DNA of 64,000 nt from Rhodobacter sp. SGA-6-6 (GTDB lineage: Bacteria; Pseudomonadota; Alphaproteobacteria; Rhodobacterales; Rhodobacteraceae), in NCBI RefSeq assembly GCF_011043545.1, contig NZ_JAAKGP010000004.1:186001-250000 (forward strand), written 5' to 3'. Every line of letters starts with the position of its first letter. The first letter of the stretch is position 1. Shown in pieces: positions 53,423-62,153 of the stretch. Both the position numbers and the translations under genes were made by a program. Under the pieces are notes generated by a model that ran no database searches, was not told the origin of the DNA, and saw only the letters and a list, made by a program, of their open reading frames with translations.

Positions 53423-55006
53423 CTATCTCCCGCTTACCGTGAACTCCTGCAGGTCCAACGTGAAGTCCTCGTTCGGCAGCCGGGCCAGATAGCCCACCAG
53501 GATGCGCAGGAAGACCGTGAAGCGGGCGGCGAGGCCCGCGCCCTCCGGCACCGCCAATTGCCGGACCAGCCGGGCGTAGAAGGCCAGCCGCTCGGGCGCG
53601 ATGTAGCGCCGGGCCAGCGTGCCGCCCTTGCGCAGGCGATACCAGTCCTCGGCCAGCAGGGTCAGGCGGAAGTCGGGCGCATCGGGCAGGTCCAGCTCCA
53701 GCAGGCGCAGCAGGTCGGCCATCCTGCCCCGCAGGAAACCGGCCATGTCGTCGGGCCATTCGCGCGGGATGTAGCGGCGGTGGACCAGCTCGACCAGATG
53801 GCGGTCGAGGAAGCTGCCGTGGTCGGGTGCCTGCGCTGCCGGCGGCACGGGCCGGCCAGCGGCGGCGGCTTCGAGGGCATAGGCGGCGAAGGCGGCGTCG
53901 TGCCCGGGCACCACGGCCAGAACCGGGCTGCGGATCTCCACCCGGCCGGGGTGCAGGTCGACCAGCTTCATCACCGGGCAGAAGCCCACCGGCGAGGGCA
54001 CCGCGACGTTGAAGAAGCCCCGTTCCCCCTGCACATGCACCGCAGTGTCGTTGACATGCAGGTGACCCGAGAAATGCAGCGGCACCCCGGTCTCCAGGAA
54101 GGCCGCGGCGACCTCGGGCGGCGGGATGCGGCGGGCGAGGCCGCTGGTGCCGAAGATCCGCAGTTCCTCGGCCCCCGTCCCCGCCAGCACGTCCAGCGCC
54201 GGGTAATGCGAGAAGGCGACCAGATGCTTGCCGCCGGCCCTGGCCCGGTCGGCGACATCGCGCATCCAGGGCAGCAGATGGGCGCGGTGGCGCAGCACGG
54301 CGGGCCAGCAGCCATCGGTGGGATCGTGGAAACTGTCGGGGTCGGACAGGTCCCGCGCACCGTCGCGCGGCACGCAGACGTTGGTGTCGAGCGACAGCAG
54401 CCAGAGCCCCTCCACCGGCTCCACCAGATAGGAGGCGTCGATCATCCGGCAGGCGGTGCGGCCGTCGGGGCTGCGGACCCGATAGCTGCGGGCGGACCAG
54501 GCGGGATCGGCGCCGAAGGGGGTTTCCCAATGCAGGTCGCCTTCCTGCGGCCGGTAAAGCGCCTGCATCCGCCTCAGCGCCTCGGCGGTGCCCAAGGTGG
54601 CGGCATCGGGGCTGTCGGCACTGTCCACGGCAAGCGGCGTGCCGTCTTCGCGCAGGAAGGTCTTGACCTGCGGCCGGCCCTCCAGCGCGAAGAGGTCGTG
54701 GTTGCCCGGCGTCGCCAGCACCCGCAGCCCGTGGCGGTCGCGGTAGTCGCCGATCAGCGCCATCGCCGCGGCGATGTTGGGGGCCTGGCCGTCGTCGGTC
54801 AGGTCGCCGACCAGCAGGACGATCCGCACCCCCTCCGCCACCACCCGGTCCAGCGCGGCGCGGAAGGCGGGGAGGCTTTCGTTGAACACCCGGGTGGAGT
54901 CCACGGTGTCGCCGTAGCTGCGGATCGCGGCGGAAAGGCCCGAGCCTTCGGGCCGCCAGCCGCAGTCATGCACATGCGGGTCGGCGATGACGGCGATGCG
55001 GATCAA
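53423..55006 (-). CDS. Calcineurin-like metallophosphoesterase
   Basis: This 527-residue protein has the metallophosphoesterase motifs in order: IAVIADPHVHD, LLVGDLTDDG, ATPGNHDLF, AFSHYPALD and HFSGHLHVND, giving the two-metal site that cleaves phosphomono- or diesters. A C-terminal ~170-residue helical extension has no motif that I recognise. There is no signal peptide, so it acts in the cytosol. It starts with TTG at 55006, inside the stop of the phosphatase gene (TTGA); no other start keeps the first strand. Together with the upstream inositol-monophosphatase-like gene it suggests stepwise dephosphorylation of an imported organophosphate. Confidence 0.87.
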   Translation of the reverse strand: MIRIAVIADPHVHDCGWRPEGSGLSAAIRSYGDTVDSTRVFNESLPAFRAALDRVVAEGVRIVLLVGDLTDDGQAPNIAAAMALIGDYRDRHGLRVLATPGNHDLFALEGRPQVKTFLREDGTPLAVDSADSPDAATLGTAEALRRMQALYRPQEGDLHWETPFGADPAWSARSYRVRSPDGRTACRMIDASYLVEPVEGLWLLSLDTNVCVPRDGARDLSDPDSFHDPTDGCWPAVLRHRAHLLPWMRDVADRARAGGKHLVAFSHYPALDVLAGTGAEELRIFGTSGLARRIPPPEVAAAFLETGVPLHFSGHLHVNDTAVHVQGERGFFNVAVPSPVGFCPVMKLVDLHPGRVEIRSPVLAVVPGHDAAFAAYALEAAAAGRPVPPAAQAPDHGSFLDRHLVELVHRRYIPREWPDDMAGFLRGRMADLLRLLELDLPDAPDFRLTLLAEDWYRLRKGGTLARRYIAPERLAFYARLVRQLAVPEGAGLAARFTVFLRILVGYLARLPNEDFTLDLQEFTVSGR

Positions 55007-55836
55007 GGCGCGGCATCGGCGGCGGGCAGCCGGTCGGGGCCGGACAGCAGCGGGATGCCGGTGGCCCGCGACAGGATGCCGGCGACGCCCGGCGCGGCGG
55101 CCAGCACCGGCGCGCCCTCGGTCAGCCCGCCCAGCGACAGGAAGGGGCCGGTCACCCCGCCCGCCTCGCGCACCATCAGCAGGCCGGCGAGACAATCCCA
55201 GGAGTTCATGTGCAGCTCGGCATAGCCGTCGCTGCGCCCGTCGGCGACATAGGCCAGGCCGAGCGCCCCGCAGGCCCCGCGCCGCACGTTGCTGCCGGCG
55301 CGGAACAGGGCATGGACCGCCTCGATGTAGTCGGCGGTGGGTTCGCGGCGCGACCAGCCCATCTCGAACGAGGTCGCGGCGATGTCGGTGGTCCCGGCCA
55401 CCCGCATTGGCTTGCCGTTCATCTGCGCCCCGTGGCCGAGCCGGGCGAAATGGGTCTCGTCCAGCACCGGGTTGACGATGGCGCCCAGTTGCACCTCGCC
55501 ATTGCCGACGAAGGCGATGGAGATGCAGAAATGCGGGATCGAGCGGGCGAAGTTGGCGGTGCCGTCGATCGGGTCCACCACCCAGGCCTGCCGGCCGGGC
55601 GCGCCGCCGGTCTCCTCGCCCAGGAAGCCGTCCTCGGGGAAGGACTCCTCGATACGGGCGCGGATATGGGCCTCGACCCGGCCGTCGGTCTCGGTCAGGT
55701 AGTCCTGCGGCCCCTTCATGCTGGCGGGCCGGCCGGCCTGAAGGGCGAAGCCGTCGAGGGCCAGCCGGGCGGCCCCCGGAAGCAGATCGCGCAAGAAGGT
55801 TTCGCGGCGGTCGATCGCCCGGGAGTCGAGTGTCAT
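55003..55836 (-). CDS. Inositol monophosphatase family protein
   Basis: This 277-residue metal-dependent phosphatase has the family motifs: GFLGEETGG for the first metal ligand, WVVDPIDGTANFARSIPHFC, and NSWDCLAGLLMVREAGG with the second metal-binding Asp. Members act on inositol, sugar or nucleoside monophosphates in the cytosol. It is the first gene of a two-gene minus-strand operon, divergent from the importer genes across a 392 bp gap. Its stop overlaps the TTG start of the metallophosphoesterase gene. Confidence 0.92.
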   Translation of the reverse strand: MTLDSRAIDRRETFLRDLLPGAARLALDGFALQAGRPASMKGPQDYLTETDGRVEAHIRARIEESFPEDGFLGEETGGAPGRQAWVVDPIDGTANFARSIPHFCISIAFVGNGEVQLGAIVNPVLDETHFARLGHGAQMNGKPMRVAGTTDIAATSFEMGWSRREPTADYIEAVHALFRAGSNVRRGACGALGLAYVADGRSDGYAELHMNSWDCLAGLLMVREAGGVTGPFLSLGGLTEGAPVLAAAPGVAGILSRATGIPLLSGPDRLPAADAAP

Positions 55837-55908
55837 GCGTCATCCTTCGGCAAGAGCCGGCGCGTCCGCCCACGATTCCCGCAGCGATGGCGGCTGTCAA
55901 CCGATTGC

Positions 55909-55920
55909 GCACAGCCGTGC
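55909..55920. promoter_or_regulatory. Operator GCAC-N4-GTGC upstream of the phosphatase operon
   Basis: GCACAGCCGTGC is a 4-bp inverted repeat that fits the GCACAG-N2-GTGC core of the site before the LacI gene and the site before the importer. On the minus strand a TTGACA lies 9 bp downstream of it, so it would sit just above the -35 region, 73 bp from the phosphatase start. Confidence 0.5.
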
Positions 55921-56177
55921 ATCGCTCCTGCTTGCCGCCTTCTCCCGATGCTGCAGTGCAGAAGCAGTGGAAATCCCGGAAGGCGCCGCGATTCCAGCGC
56001 GCCGCCTTCCGCACTTGCCGCAGCCGCGGGGTCCAGCCAGCCGGGCGGATGCACGCCTGCCCAATCCGCCAAGGCGGCAGACCGGCCTGCCGCGCGGCGG
56101 CGGCAGCCGGGCAATTCCGACCCGCCGCCGCAACGGGCGATAAGGCTTGACAGGCGAAGCCCTCGTCACCCACGATC

Positions 56178-56200
56178 TGCACAGGAGTGCAAGAATGCAC
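56178..56200. promoter_or_regulatory. Overlapping operators upstream of the importer operon
   Basis: TGCAC AGGA GTGCA (56178-56191) overlaps GTGCA AGAA TGCAC (56187-56200), two perfect 5-bp inverted repeats that share a half site. The first matches the site at 51972-51985 in 13 of 14 positions. They lie 26 bp after a TTGACA hexamer and 29 bp before the binding-protein ATG, a normal place for a repressor. The adjacent LacI-type protein is the expected binder. Confidence 0.65.
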
Positions 56201-56228
56201 CGGGCCATCGGCCAAGGGAGGAACAGAC

Positions 56229-57254
56229 ATGACCGGAAGAACCGCCATCATCCTGGCCGGGGCCGCCCTGGCGCTGCCCGCCGCGGCGCAGGCCGCAGAG
56301 CTGAACCTGATCTGCGCCGCCGACGTGGTGATCTGCGAGCGGCTGACCGAGGAATTCGGCAAGACCCATCCCGACATCAGCGTCAACATGGTGCGGATGT
56401 CCTCGGGCGAGGCCTATGCCAAGATCCGCGCCGAATCGCGCAACCCGCAAACCGACATCTGGTGGGGCGGCACCGGCGACCCGCACCTGCAGGCCGCCGC
56501 GGACGAACTGACCACCCCCTACGAATCCCCCATGCAGGCCGAACTGCACGACTGGGCGCTGTCACAGGCCAGGGTCTCGGGCAACCGCACCATCGGCGTC
56601 TATTCGGGCGTCCTCGGCTGGGGCTACAACACCGAGCATTTCGCCGCCAAGGGCCTGAAGGAGCCGCTGTGCTGGGCCGACCTGCTGGACCCCGCGCTGA
56701 AAGGCGAGATCCAGATCGCCGACCCGAATTCCTCGGGCACCGCCTATACCGCGCTGGCCACGCTGGTGCAGTTGATGGGCGAGGACGAAGCCTTCGCCTA
56801 TCTCAAGCAGTTGCACGCCAACGTGGCGCAATACACCAAGTCGGGCTCGGCCCCGGTGAAGGCGGCGGCGCGGGGCGAGGCCGGGCTCGGCATCGTCTTC
56901 ATGCACGACGCGGTGACGCAGCAGGTGGAAGGCTTCCCGATCAAGCCCGTCGCCCCCTGCGAGGGCACCGGCTACGAGATCGGCTCGATGTCGCTGATCG
57001 AGGGCTCGGCCAACCCGGACGAGGCGAAGATCTTCTACGACTGGGTGCTGGGCGCCGAGGTGCAGAGCCTGATGCCCGAGGCCGGGTCCTACCAGATCGC
57101 CTCGAACAAGGCGGCGAAGCCTTCGGAACACGCCATCGACCCCAGTGCCGTCAAGCTGATCGACTACGATTTCGCCGAATACGGCTCGGCCGAGCGGCGC
57201 AAGCACCTGCTGGCCCGCTGGGATGCCGAGATCGGCGGCGCGGCGTCGGAATGA
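56229..57254 (+). CDS. ABC transporter substrate-binding protein (AfuA/FbpA-like family)
   Basis: This 341-residue periplasmic protein has a signal peptide ending near AQAA and two Cys at residues 29 and 36 (LICAADVVIC) that may form a disulfide. The family block VNMVRMSSGEAYAKIRAESR with TDIWWGGTGDPHLQAA is diagnostic. GSGSAPVKAAARGEAG-like and YEIGSMSLIEGSANPDEAK blocks follow. Proteins of this kind are often called iron(III) binders, but AfuA proved to bind hexose phosphates. The linked phosphatases and LacI regulator favour an organophosphate here. GGGAGGAAC precedes the ATG. Confidence 0.88.
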   Translation: MTGRTAIILAGAALALPAAAQAAELNLICAADVVICERLTEEFGKTHPDISVNMVRMSSGEAYAKIRAESRNPQTDIWWGGTGDPHLQAAADELTTPYESPMQAELHDWALSQARVSGNRTIGVYSGVLGWGYNTEHFAAKGLKEPLCWADLLDPALKGEIQIADPNSSGTAYTALATLVQLMGEDEAFAYLKQLHANVAQYTKSGSAPVKAAARGEAGLGIVFMHDAVTQQVEGFPIKPVAPCEGTGYEIGSMSLIEGSANPDEAKIFYDWVLGAEVQSLMPEAGSYQIASNKAAKPSEHAIDPSAVKLIDYDFAEYGSAERRKHLLARWDAEIGGAASE

Positions 57255-57273
57255 TGCGGACCGGCCGGCCCCG

Positions 57274-59469
57274 ATGAACGCCGACAACCGGCGGCTGGAC
57301 CGGGTTCTTGCCGCCGTCGCGCTCGCCCTGCTGTTGCTGCCCTGGTATCGCGTCCGCTCGGGCTTCTTCGGGCTGGACTGGCTGGCCGAGGTCTTCGGCA
57401 AGCCCGACCTCTGGCCCGGCCTCGCGCAGGCGGCGGCCGGGCGCTGGCAGTTCTGGCCGGTGCTGGCGCTGATCGCGGCGGCGGTCTGGCTGCGGCTGCG
57501 CACCCCCTCCGGCCCCCGGCGGGGACGGACCCTGGTCTGGCTGGGCGCCGCCGGGCTGGCCTGGATGGCGGCGCAGGGCCTGTCCATCGGCACGCGGGGC
57601 TGGAACTGGTCGCTGCTGGAACGGACCCTCGGCGAGGTCGCCGGCCAGCCCGCCTTCGGCGCCGGGGCCATCGTCGCCGGGCTGTTCTTCACCTGCCTGA
57701 TCTCCTTCGGCAAGGCCGAGCGCGGGGCGCTGAAGGGCGATGCCTTCGTGCTGACATCGATCGCGGTGCTGATCCTGCTGGTCGGGGTCTTCGTCTTCTA
57801 TCCGATCCTGTCGATCTTCATCGGCGCCTTTCAGGACTTCGACGGCTCCTTCACCGCCGAAGGGGTGCTGCGCAACATCGTCGATCCGAAGATCTGGAGC
57901 CTGGCCTGCCTGGGCGGCGGCAATTGCGGCGTCGCCTGGCGCACCTTCTTCCTGGCGATCTGCACCGCCACCGCCTCCACCCTGCTGGGCCTGGCCTTCG
58001 CGCTGGTCGCCACCCGCACCGGGTTTCCGTTCAAGAAGGGGCTGCGGCTCCTGACCGTGCTGCCGATCATCACCCCGCCCTTCGTGGTGGGGCTGGCGCT
58101 GACCATGCTTCTGGGCCGCAGCGGCACCCTTACCCAATGGATCGAGGCCGCCACCGGCTATGAACTCGGCCGCTGGCTCTACGGCCTGACCGGCATCTGG
58201 CTGGCGCAGGTTCTCAGCTTCACTCCCATCGCCTTCCTGGTCCTGATCGGCGTGGTCGAAGGCGTCAGCCCCTCGATGGAGGAAGCCTCGCAGACCCTGC
58301 GGGCCGACCGCTGGCGCACCTTCCGCCATGTCTCGCTGCCGCTGATGGCGCCCGGGCTGGCCAATGCCTTCCTGATCGGCTTCATCGAAAGCATGGCGGA
58401 TTTCGGCAACCCGCTGGTGCTGGGCGGCTCGGGCGGGGTGCTGTCGACCGAGATCTTCTTCTCGGTCGTCGGCGCGCAGAACGACCCCTCGCGCGCGGCG
58501 GTGCTGGCGACGGTCCTCCTCGGCTTCACCCTGTCGGCCTTCCTGGCACAGCGGCTGTGGCTGTCGGGGCGCAGCTATGCCACCGTCGGCGGCAAGGGCG
58601 ACGGCGGCACCCATGCGCTGCTGCCGCGGCGGCTGTCCTGGCCGGTGGTGGGCGTGGTCGTCGCTTGGGGCAGCTTCACCGTCGTCGTCTACCTGATGAT
58701 CGTCTTCGGCGGCTTCGTGAAGCTCTGGGGTCTCGACCATTCGCTGACGCTGGACCACTACATCCGCGCCTTCGGCATCGACCTTTCCGATGGCTGGCGG
58801 TGGAGCGGGGTGGCCTGGAACAGCTTCTGGACCACGATGCTGATCGCGCTGATCGCCGCCCCCCTGACCGCCGCCGTTGGCCTTCTGACCGGCTGGCTGA
58901 TCGCGCGGCAGCGCTTCCCCGGCAAGGGCCTGTTCGAGTTCCTGCTGATGATGAGCTTCGCCATCCCCGGCACGGTGATCGGCATCAGCTACATCATGGC
59001 CTTCAACCTGCCGCCGATCCAGATGACCGGCACCGCGCTGATCCTGATCGCCTGCTTCGTCTTCCGCAACATGCCAGTCGGCGTGCGCGGCGGGGTGGCG
59101 GCGATGTCGCAGCTGGACGGCAGCCTGGACGAGGCCTCGCTGACGCTGGGCGCCGATTCCGGCCGCACCCTGCGCCGGGTGATCCTGCCGCTCTTGCGCC
59201 CGGCGATCACCGCGGCGCTGGTCTACAGCTTCGTGCGGGCGATCACCTCGATCTCGGCCGTGGTCTTCCTGGTCTCGGCCAAATACAACATGGCGACGGC
59301 CTATATCGTCGGGCTGGTCGAGAACGGGCAATACGGCGTGGCCATCGCCTATTCCTCGGTGCTGATCGTGGTGATGATCGCCGTGATCGGCTTGTTCCAG
59401 GTCCTGGTGGGCGAGCGCCGCCTGCGCCGCAGGCCCGCCCCACCCAGCCCATCGGAGGCAGCAGCATGA
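57274..59469 (+). CDS. ABC transporter permease, two fused domains (AfuB/FbpB type)
   Basis: This 731-residue inner-membrane protein has two permease domains with many membrane segments. Each has its own coupling loop: MEEASQTLRADRWRTFRHVS followed by LPLMAPGL in the first, and DEASLTLGADSGRTLRRVIL followed by PLLRPAI in the second. Two-domain fusions are typical of this family. A ~130-residue N-terminal stretch with several hydrophobic segments comes before the first domain. The start at 57274 follows the binding-protein stop by 19 bp and lacks a strong ribosome binding site. The ATPase gene starts inside its stop (ATGA). Confidence 0.92.
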   Translation: MNADNRRLDRVLAAVALALLLLPWYRVRSGFFGLDWLAEVFGKPDLWPGLAQAAAGRWQFWPVLALIAAAVWLRLRTPSGPRRGRTLVWLGAAGLAWMAAQGLSIGTRGWNWSLLERTLGEVAGQPAFGAGAIVAGLFFTCLISFGKAERGALKGDAFVLTSIAVLILLVGVFVFYPILSIFIGAFQDFDGSFTAEGVLRNIVDPKIWSLACLGGGNCGVAWRTFFLAICTATASTLLGLAFALVATRTGFPFKKGLRLLTVLPIITPPFVVGLALTMLLGRSGTLTQWIEAATGYELGRWLYGLTGIWLAQVLSFTPIAFLVLIGVVEGVSPSMEEASQTLRADRWRTFRHVSLPLMAPGLANAFLIGFIESMADFGNPLVLGGSGGVLSTEIFFSVVGAQNDPSRAAVLATVLLGFTLSAFLAQRLWLSGRSYATVGGKGDGGTHALLPRRLSWPVVGVVVAWGSFTVVVYLMIVFGGFVKLWGLDHSLTLDHYIRAFGIDLSDGWRWSGVAWNSFWTTMLIALIAAPLTAAVGLLTGWLIARQRFPGKGLFEFLLMMSFAIPGTVIGISYIMAFNLPPIQMTGTALILIACFVFRNMPVGVRGGVAAMSQLDGSLDEASLTLGADSGRTLRRVILPLLRPAITAALVYSFVRAITSISAVVFLVSAKYNMATAYIVGLVENGQYGVAIAYSSVLIVVMIAVIGLFQVLVGERRLRRRPAPPSPSEAAA

Positions 59470-60521
59470 TGCAGGCCCGCAGGGGCGCGGTCGAATTCCG
59501 GGCCGTGCGCAAGGATTATGGCAACTTCACCGCCGTGCCGCAGCTGGACCTGTCGATAGAGCCGGGGCAGCTGGTCACGCTGCTCGGCCCCTCGGGCTGC
59601 GGCAAGACCACCACGCTGCGGATGCTGGCGGGGCTGGAAACCCCCACCGTCGGCAGCATCCTGATCGGCGGCGAGGACGTGACCCGCCTGCCGCCCAACC
59701 GCCGCGACGTGACCATGGTGTTCCAGAGCTATGCGCTGTTCCCGCATATGTCGGTGATCCGCAACATCGCCTACGGGCTGGAATCGGGGGGCATGAAGCC
59801 GGCCGAGGCCAAGGCGGCGGCGGGCCGCGGGCTGGAGCTGGTGGGCCTGTCCGGCCTGGGCGACCGGCTGCCCTCGGAGCTGTCCGGCGGCCAGCAGCAG
59901 CGCGTCGCCGTCGCCCGCGCGCTGGTGCTGGAGCCGCAGGTGCTGCTGCTGGACGAGCCGCTGTCGAACCTCGACGCCCGCCTGCGCCGCCGGGTCCGCA
60001 CGGAAATCCGCGAATTGCAACAGCGGCTCGGCTTTACCGCCGTCTACGTCACCCACGACCAGGACGAGGCGCTGGCGGTCTCGGACCGGATCGTGGTGAT
60101 GAAGGAGGGCCGCATCGCCCAGGACGGTCCGCCGCGCGACCTTTACGAAAGCCCGGCCTCGGAATTCATCGCCGACTTCATCGGCGAGGCGAATGTGGTG
60201 GATTGCACCGTCACCGCGGTGAAGGACGGCCTCGCCACCGTCTCGCTGAGCGGCTTGCAGATCGCCCTGCCCGCCCGCGGTCTGCCCCGCGGCCCCGCCC
60301 GCATGGCCCTGCGTCCCAATGCGCTGAGCGTCGGCCAGGGTCCCGGCCTTGCCGCCCGGGTGCTGAGCGCGGCCTATCTGGGCGACCACATCGAATACGA
60401 ATTCGAGACCGTGGTCGGCCGGCTCTTCGTCACCGACGACGGCATCGACAGCATGGTGCCGGTGGGGCAGGAGGCCAGCCTGACCTTCCGCGGCAAGGGC
60501 GCGGCGCTGATCCGGCGCTAG
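59466..60521 (+). CDS. ABC transporter ATPase (AfuC/FbpC type)
   Basis: This 351-residue ATPase has Walker A GPSGCGKTT, a Q-loop in MVFQSYALFPHM, the signature LSGGQQQRV and Walker B LLLDEPLSNLDARLR. The C-terminal ~110 residues form the OB-type (TOBE) domain seen in this group (GEANVVDCTVTAV through ARMALRPNALSV). GGAGG stands before the ATG; a second ATG follows directly and is an alternative. Its TAG stop lies within the CTAG that also holds the stop of the convergent M20 gene. It completes the importer for what is probably a phosphorylated compound. Confidence 0.93.
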   Translation: MMQARRGAVEFRAVRKDYGNFTAVPQLDLSIEPGQLVTLLGPSGCGKTTTLRMLAGLETPTVGSILIGGEDVTRLPPNRRDVTMVFQSYALFPHMSVIRNIAYGLESGGMKPAEAKAAAGRGLELVGLSGLGDRLPSELSGGQQQRVAVARALVLEPQVLLLDEPLSNLDARLRRRVRTEIRELQQRLGFTAVYVTHDQDEALAVSDRIVVMKEGRIAQDGPPRDLYESPASEFIADFIGEANVVDCTVTAVKDGLATVSLSGLQIALPARGLPRGPARMALRPNALSVGQGPGLAARVLSAAYLGDHIEYEFETVVGRLFVTDDGIDSMVPVGQEASLTFRGKGAALIRR

Positions 60522-62125
60522 GCCGGCCCGGCCGCCAGCAGCCGCCGGGTCAAGTCCTCCAGCAGCGCGGGCAGCTGGCGGAACAGATAGCCGGCATGGG
60601 CGCGTTCCAGCGGGTTGTGGTAGTCGCGGCCCCAGGGGCCGAGGTTCACCGTCGGCACCTGCGCCAGCGCCCCCGGCGCCAGCCGCACCGCCTGCGCCCA
60701 GGCCGGGGTTTCCGCCGCCAGCGCGTCCAGCACCCGGTCGTCGGCCTGTCCGAAGAAGCTCATGTCCGAGATGCCGGCGAAATAGGGCGTCTCCGTCAGG
60801 GCGGCGCCATGCCGCGCCGGCGCCTCGGCCAGGAAGTCGCGCAGGAGGCGCAACAGCGCCGGATCGCCGACTTCGGTCGCCAGATAGGGGATCGACCCCA
60901 AGCCCAGCACCACCGCCGGCCCCATCCGGCCCGAACGCTGCCACAGCGCGGCGGTCATCCGGCGGCAGCGTTCCGGCAGATCGGCCCCGGCGCTTGCCGC
61001 CGCCACCTGCTCCAGATGCGCCGCCACGCCCGGGTCGCGGGCCGAGACCTCGGCCAGCAGCGCGCCCCAGGTCAGCACCGGCACCTCCGCCTCCAGCCCC
61101 GCCGCGTCGGCGGCAAGGCCCGACTGCGCCGCCCGCCCGGCCAGCGCGGCAAGGCAGTCGCGCAGCGCCTCGCGCACCAGGGCCTCCACCGCCGGCAGCA
61201 CCTCGGCAGGGTCGCGCCGGTGCAGCAGCACGTTCCAGAACAGGAAGGCGGTGCCCGGCGTGGTCACGTCATAGCCGCCCTTGCCGTCCTTCATCGACAG
61301 CAGGCTGGCCGCCGTGCCCGCCGCGCCGCCGGTGTCGTCGGTCAGCTCGGGCGCCCATTCCAGCCGCGCGGCGATGGCCCCGGCCAGCGCCGCCGCGTTC
61401 AGCCCGCGCAGGGCAAAGCCGCTGTGGACCGGCCGGCCGACCACGAAGGCCGTGGGCAGCACCTTGCCCACCGTCCCGGTCGCCAGCACCCGCCCGGCGC
61501 TGCCGTCGCCGTCGTCGGCGATGGCGTCCAGGTTGATCGCCGCCGCGATCTCCAGCCCATGCGCCGCGGCCAGGTCCCCCAGTCGCGCCGCCGCCGCCCG
61601 CGCCCCGGCCGAGGCGTTCTCCTCATCCGGAACGGCCAGGAACAGGAGGTTGCCGTCGAACGGCGCTTCCGCGATCTTGGCCATCGCGGCCAGCCCCGCC
61701 GCCAGCCCGCCCTTCATGTCCAGAAGCCCGCGCCCGGGCAGGAATTCGCCCGACTCCATATCCGCCCGCGCCCGCTGCGACGCCGGGTCCTGCGCCCCGC
61801 GCAGCCGGGCCAGCAGCGCCTCGCGCAAGGCCTCGGGCTGGCAGGCCAGCGGCGCGAGATCGCCGTAATCCGCGACCGTCACCGTGTCGTAATGGCCGGT
61901 CAGCACCACCGTCCGCGCGCCCTTGCCGCGCAGCAGCAGCGCCGCCACCTGCCGCCGGTCGCCCTGGGCCACCGGAAAGGTCCAGACCTCGGGCGCGGGG
62001 CCGAAGCAGGTCTGCGCCCGCAGCAGGTCGGCCAGCCAGGGCCCGAAGCTTTCCTCGTCCGGGGTTCCGGTCACGCTGGGCCGGGCCACCAGGGCCAGCG
62101 CCAGATCGCGGCAAAGGGTTTCCAT
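60518..62125 (-). CDS. M20 family peptidase (RocB-like)
   Basis: This 535-residue protein has the M20 metal-ligand motifs: VVLTGHYDTVTVADYGDL (His and Asp), GRGLLDMKGGLAAGLAAM (bridging Asp) and LFLAVPDEENASAGAR (Glu pair). Its length and the inserted C-terminal region match RocB-like proteins from arginine utilisation rather than the shorter ArgE/DapE group. Substrate unknown. GGGAGG precedes the ATG at 62125; the frame is open further upstream without similarity. It lies 28 bp downstream of the cytochrome b561 gene on the same strand and shares a stop-codon tetranucleotide with the facing ATPase gene. Confidence 0.88.
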   Translation of the reverse strand: METLCRDLALALVARPSVTGTPDEESFGPWLADLLRAQTCFGPAPEVWTFPVAQGDRRQVAALLLRGKGARTVVLTGHYDTVTVADYGDLAPLACQPEALREALLARLRGAQDPASQRARADMESGEFLPGRGLLDMKGGLAAGLAAMAKIAEAPFDGNLLFLAVPDEENASAGARAAAARLGDLAAAHGLEIAAAINLDAIADDGDGSAGRVLATGTVGKVLPTAFVVGRPVHSGFALRGLNAAALAGAIAARLEWAPELTDDTGGAAGTAASLLSMKDGKGGYDVTTPGTAFLFWNVLLHRRDPAEVLPAVEALVREALRDCLAALAGRAAQSGLAADAAGLEAEVPVLTWGALLAEVSARDPGVAAHLEQVAAASAGADLPERCRRMTAALWQRSGRMGPAVVLGLGSIPYLATEVGDPALLRLLRDFLAEAPARHGAALTETPYFAGISDMSFFGQADDRVLDALAAETPAWAQAVRLAPGALAQVPTVNLGPWGRDYHNPLERAHAGYLFRQLPALLEDLTRRLLAAGPA

Positions 62126-62153
62126 CGCAAGCGCCTCCCACCTGCCGCCCGGG

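Larger units (their letters stand above)
55837..56228. other. 392 bp divergent control region between phosphatase and importer operons
   Basis: No gene is seen. On the minus strand a TTGACA hexamer (55895-55900) and a GCAC-N4-GTGC site (55909-55920) lie 60-85 bp before the phosphatase start. On the plus strand a TTGACA (56147-56152), two overlapping palindromes (56178-56200) and GGGAGGAAC lie before the binding-protein ATG. The centre, about 55930-56140, is GC-rich with no further element that I can support. Confidence 0.65.

Noticed and set aside
56229-60521. Iron(III) ABC transporter as the default name for the importer
   Set aside because: No iron-responsive element is seen, while phosphatase genes and a LacI-type regulator share its control region. 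The iron name was not adopted, though it is not excluded.
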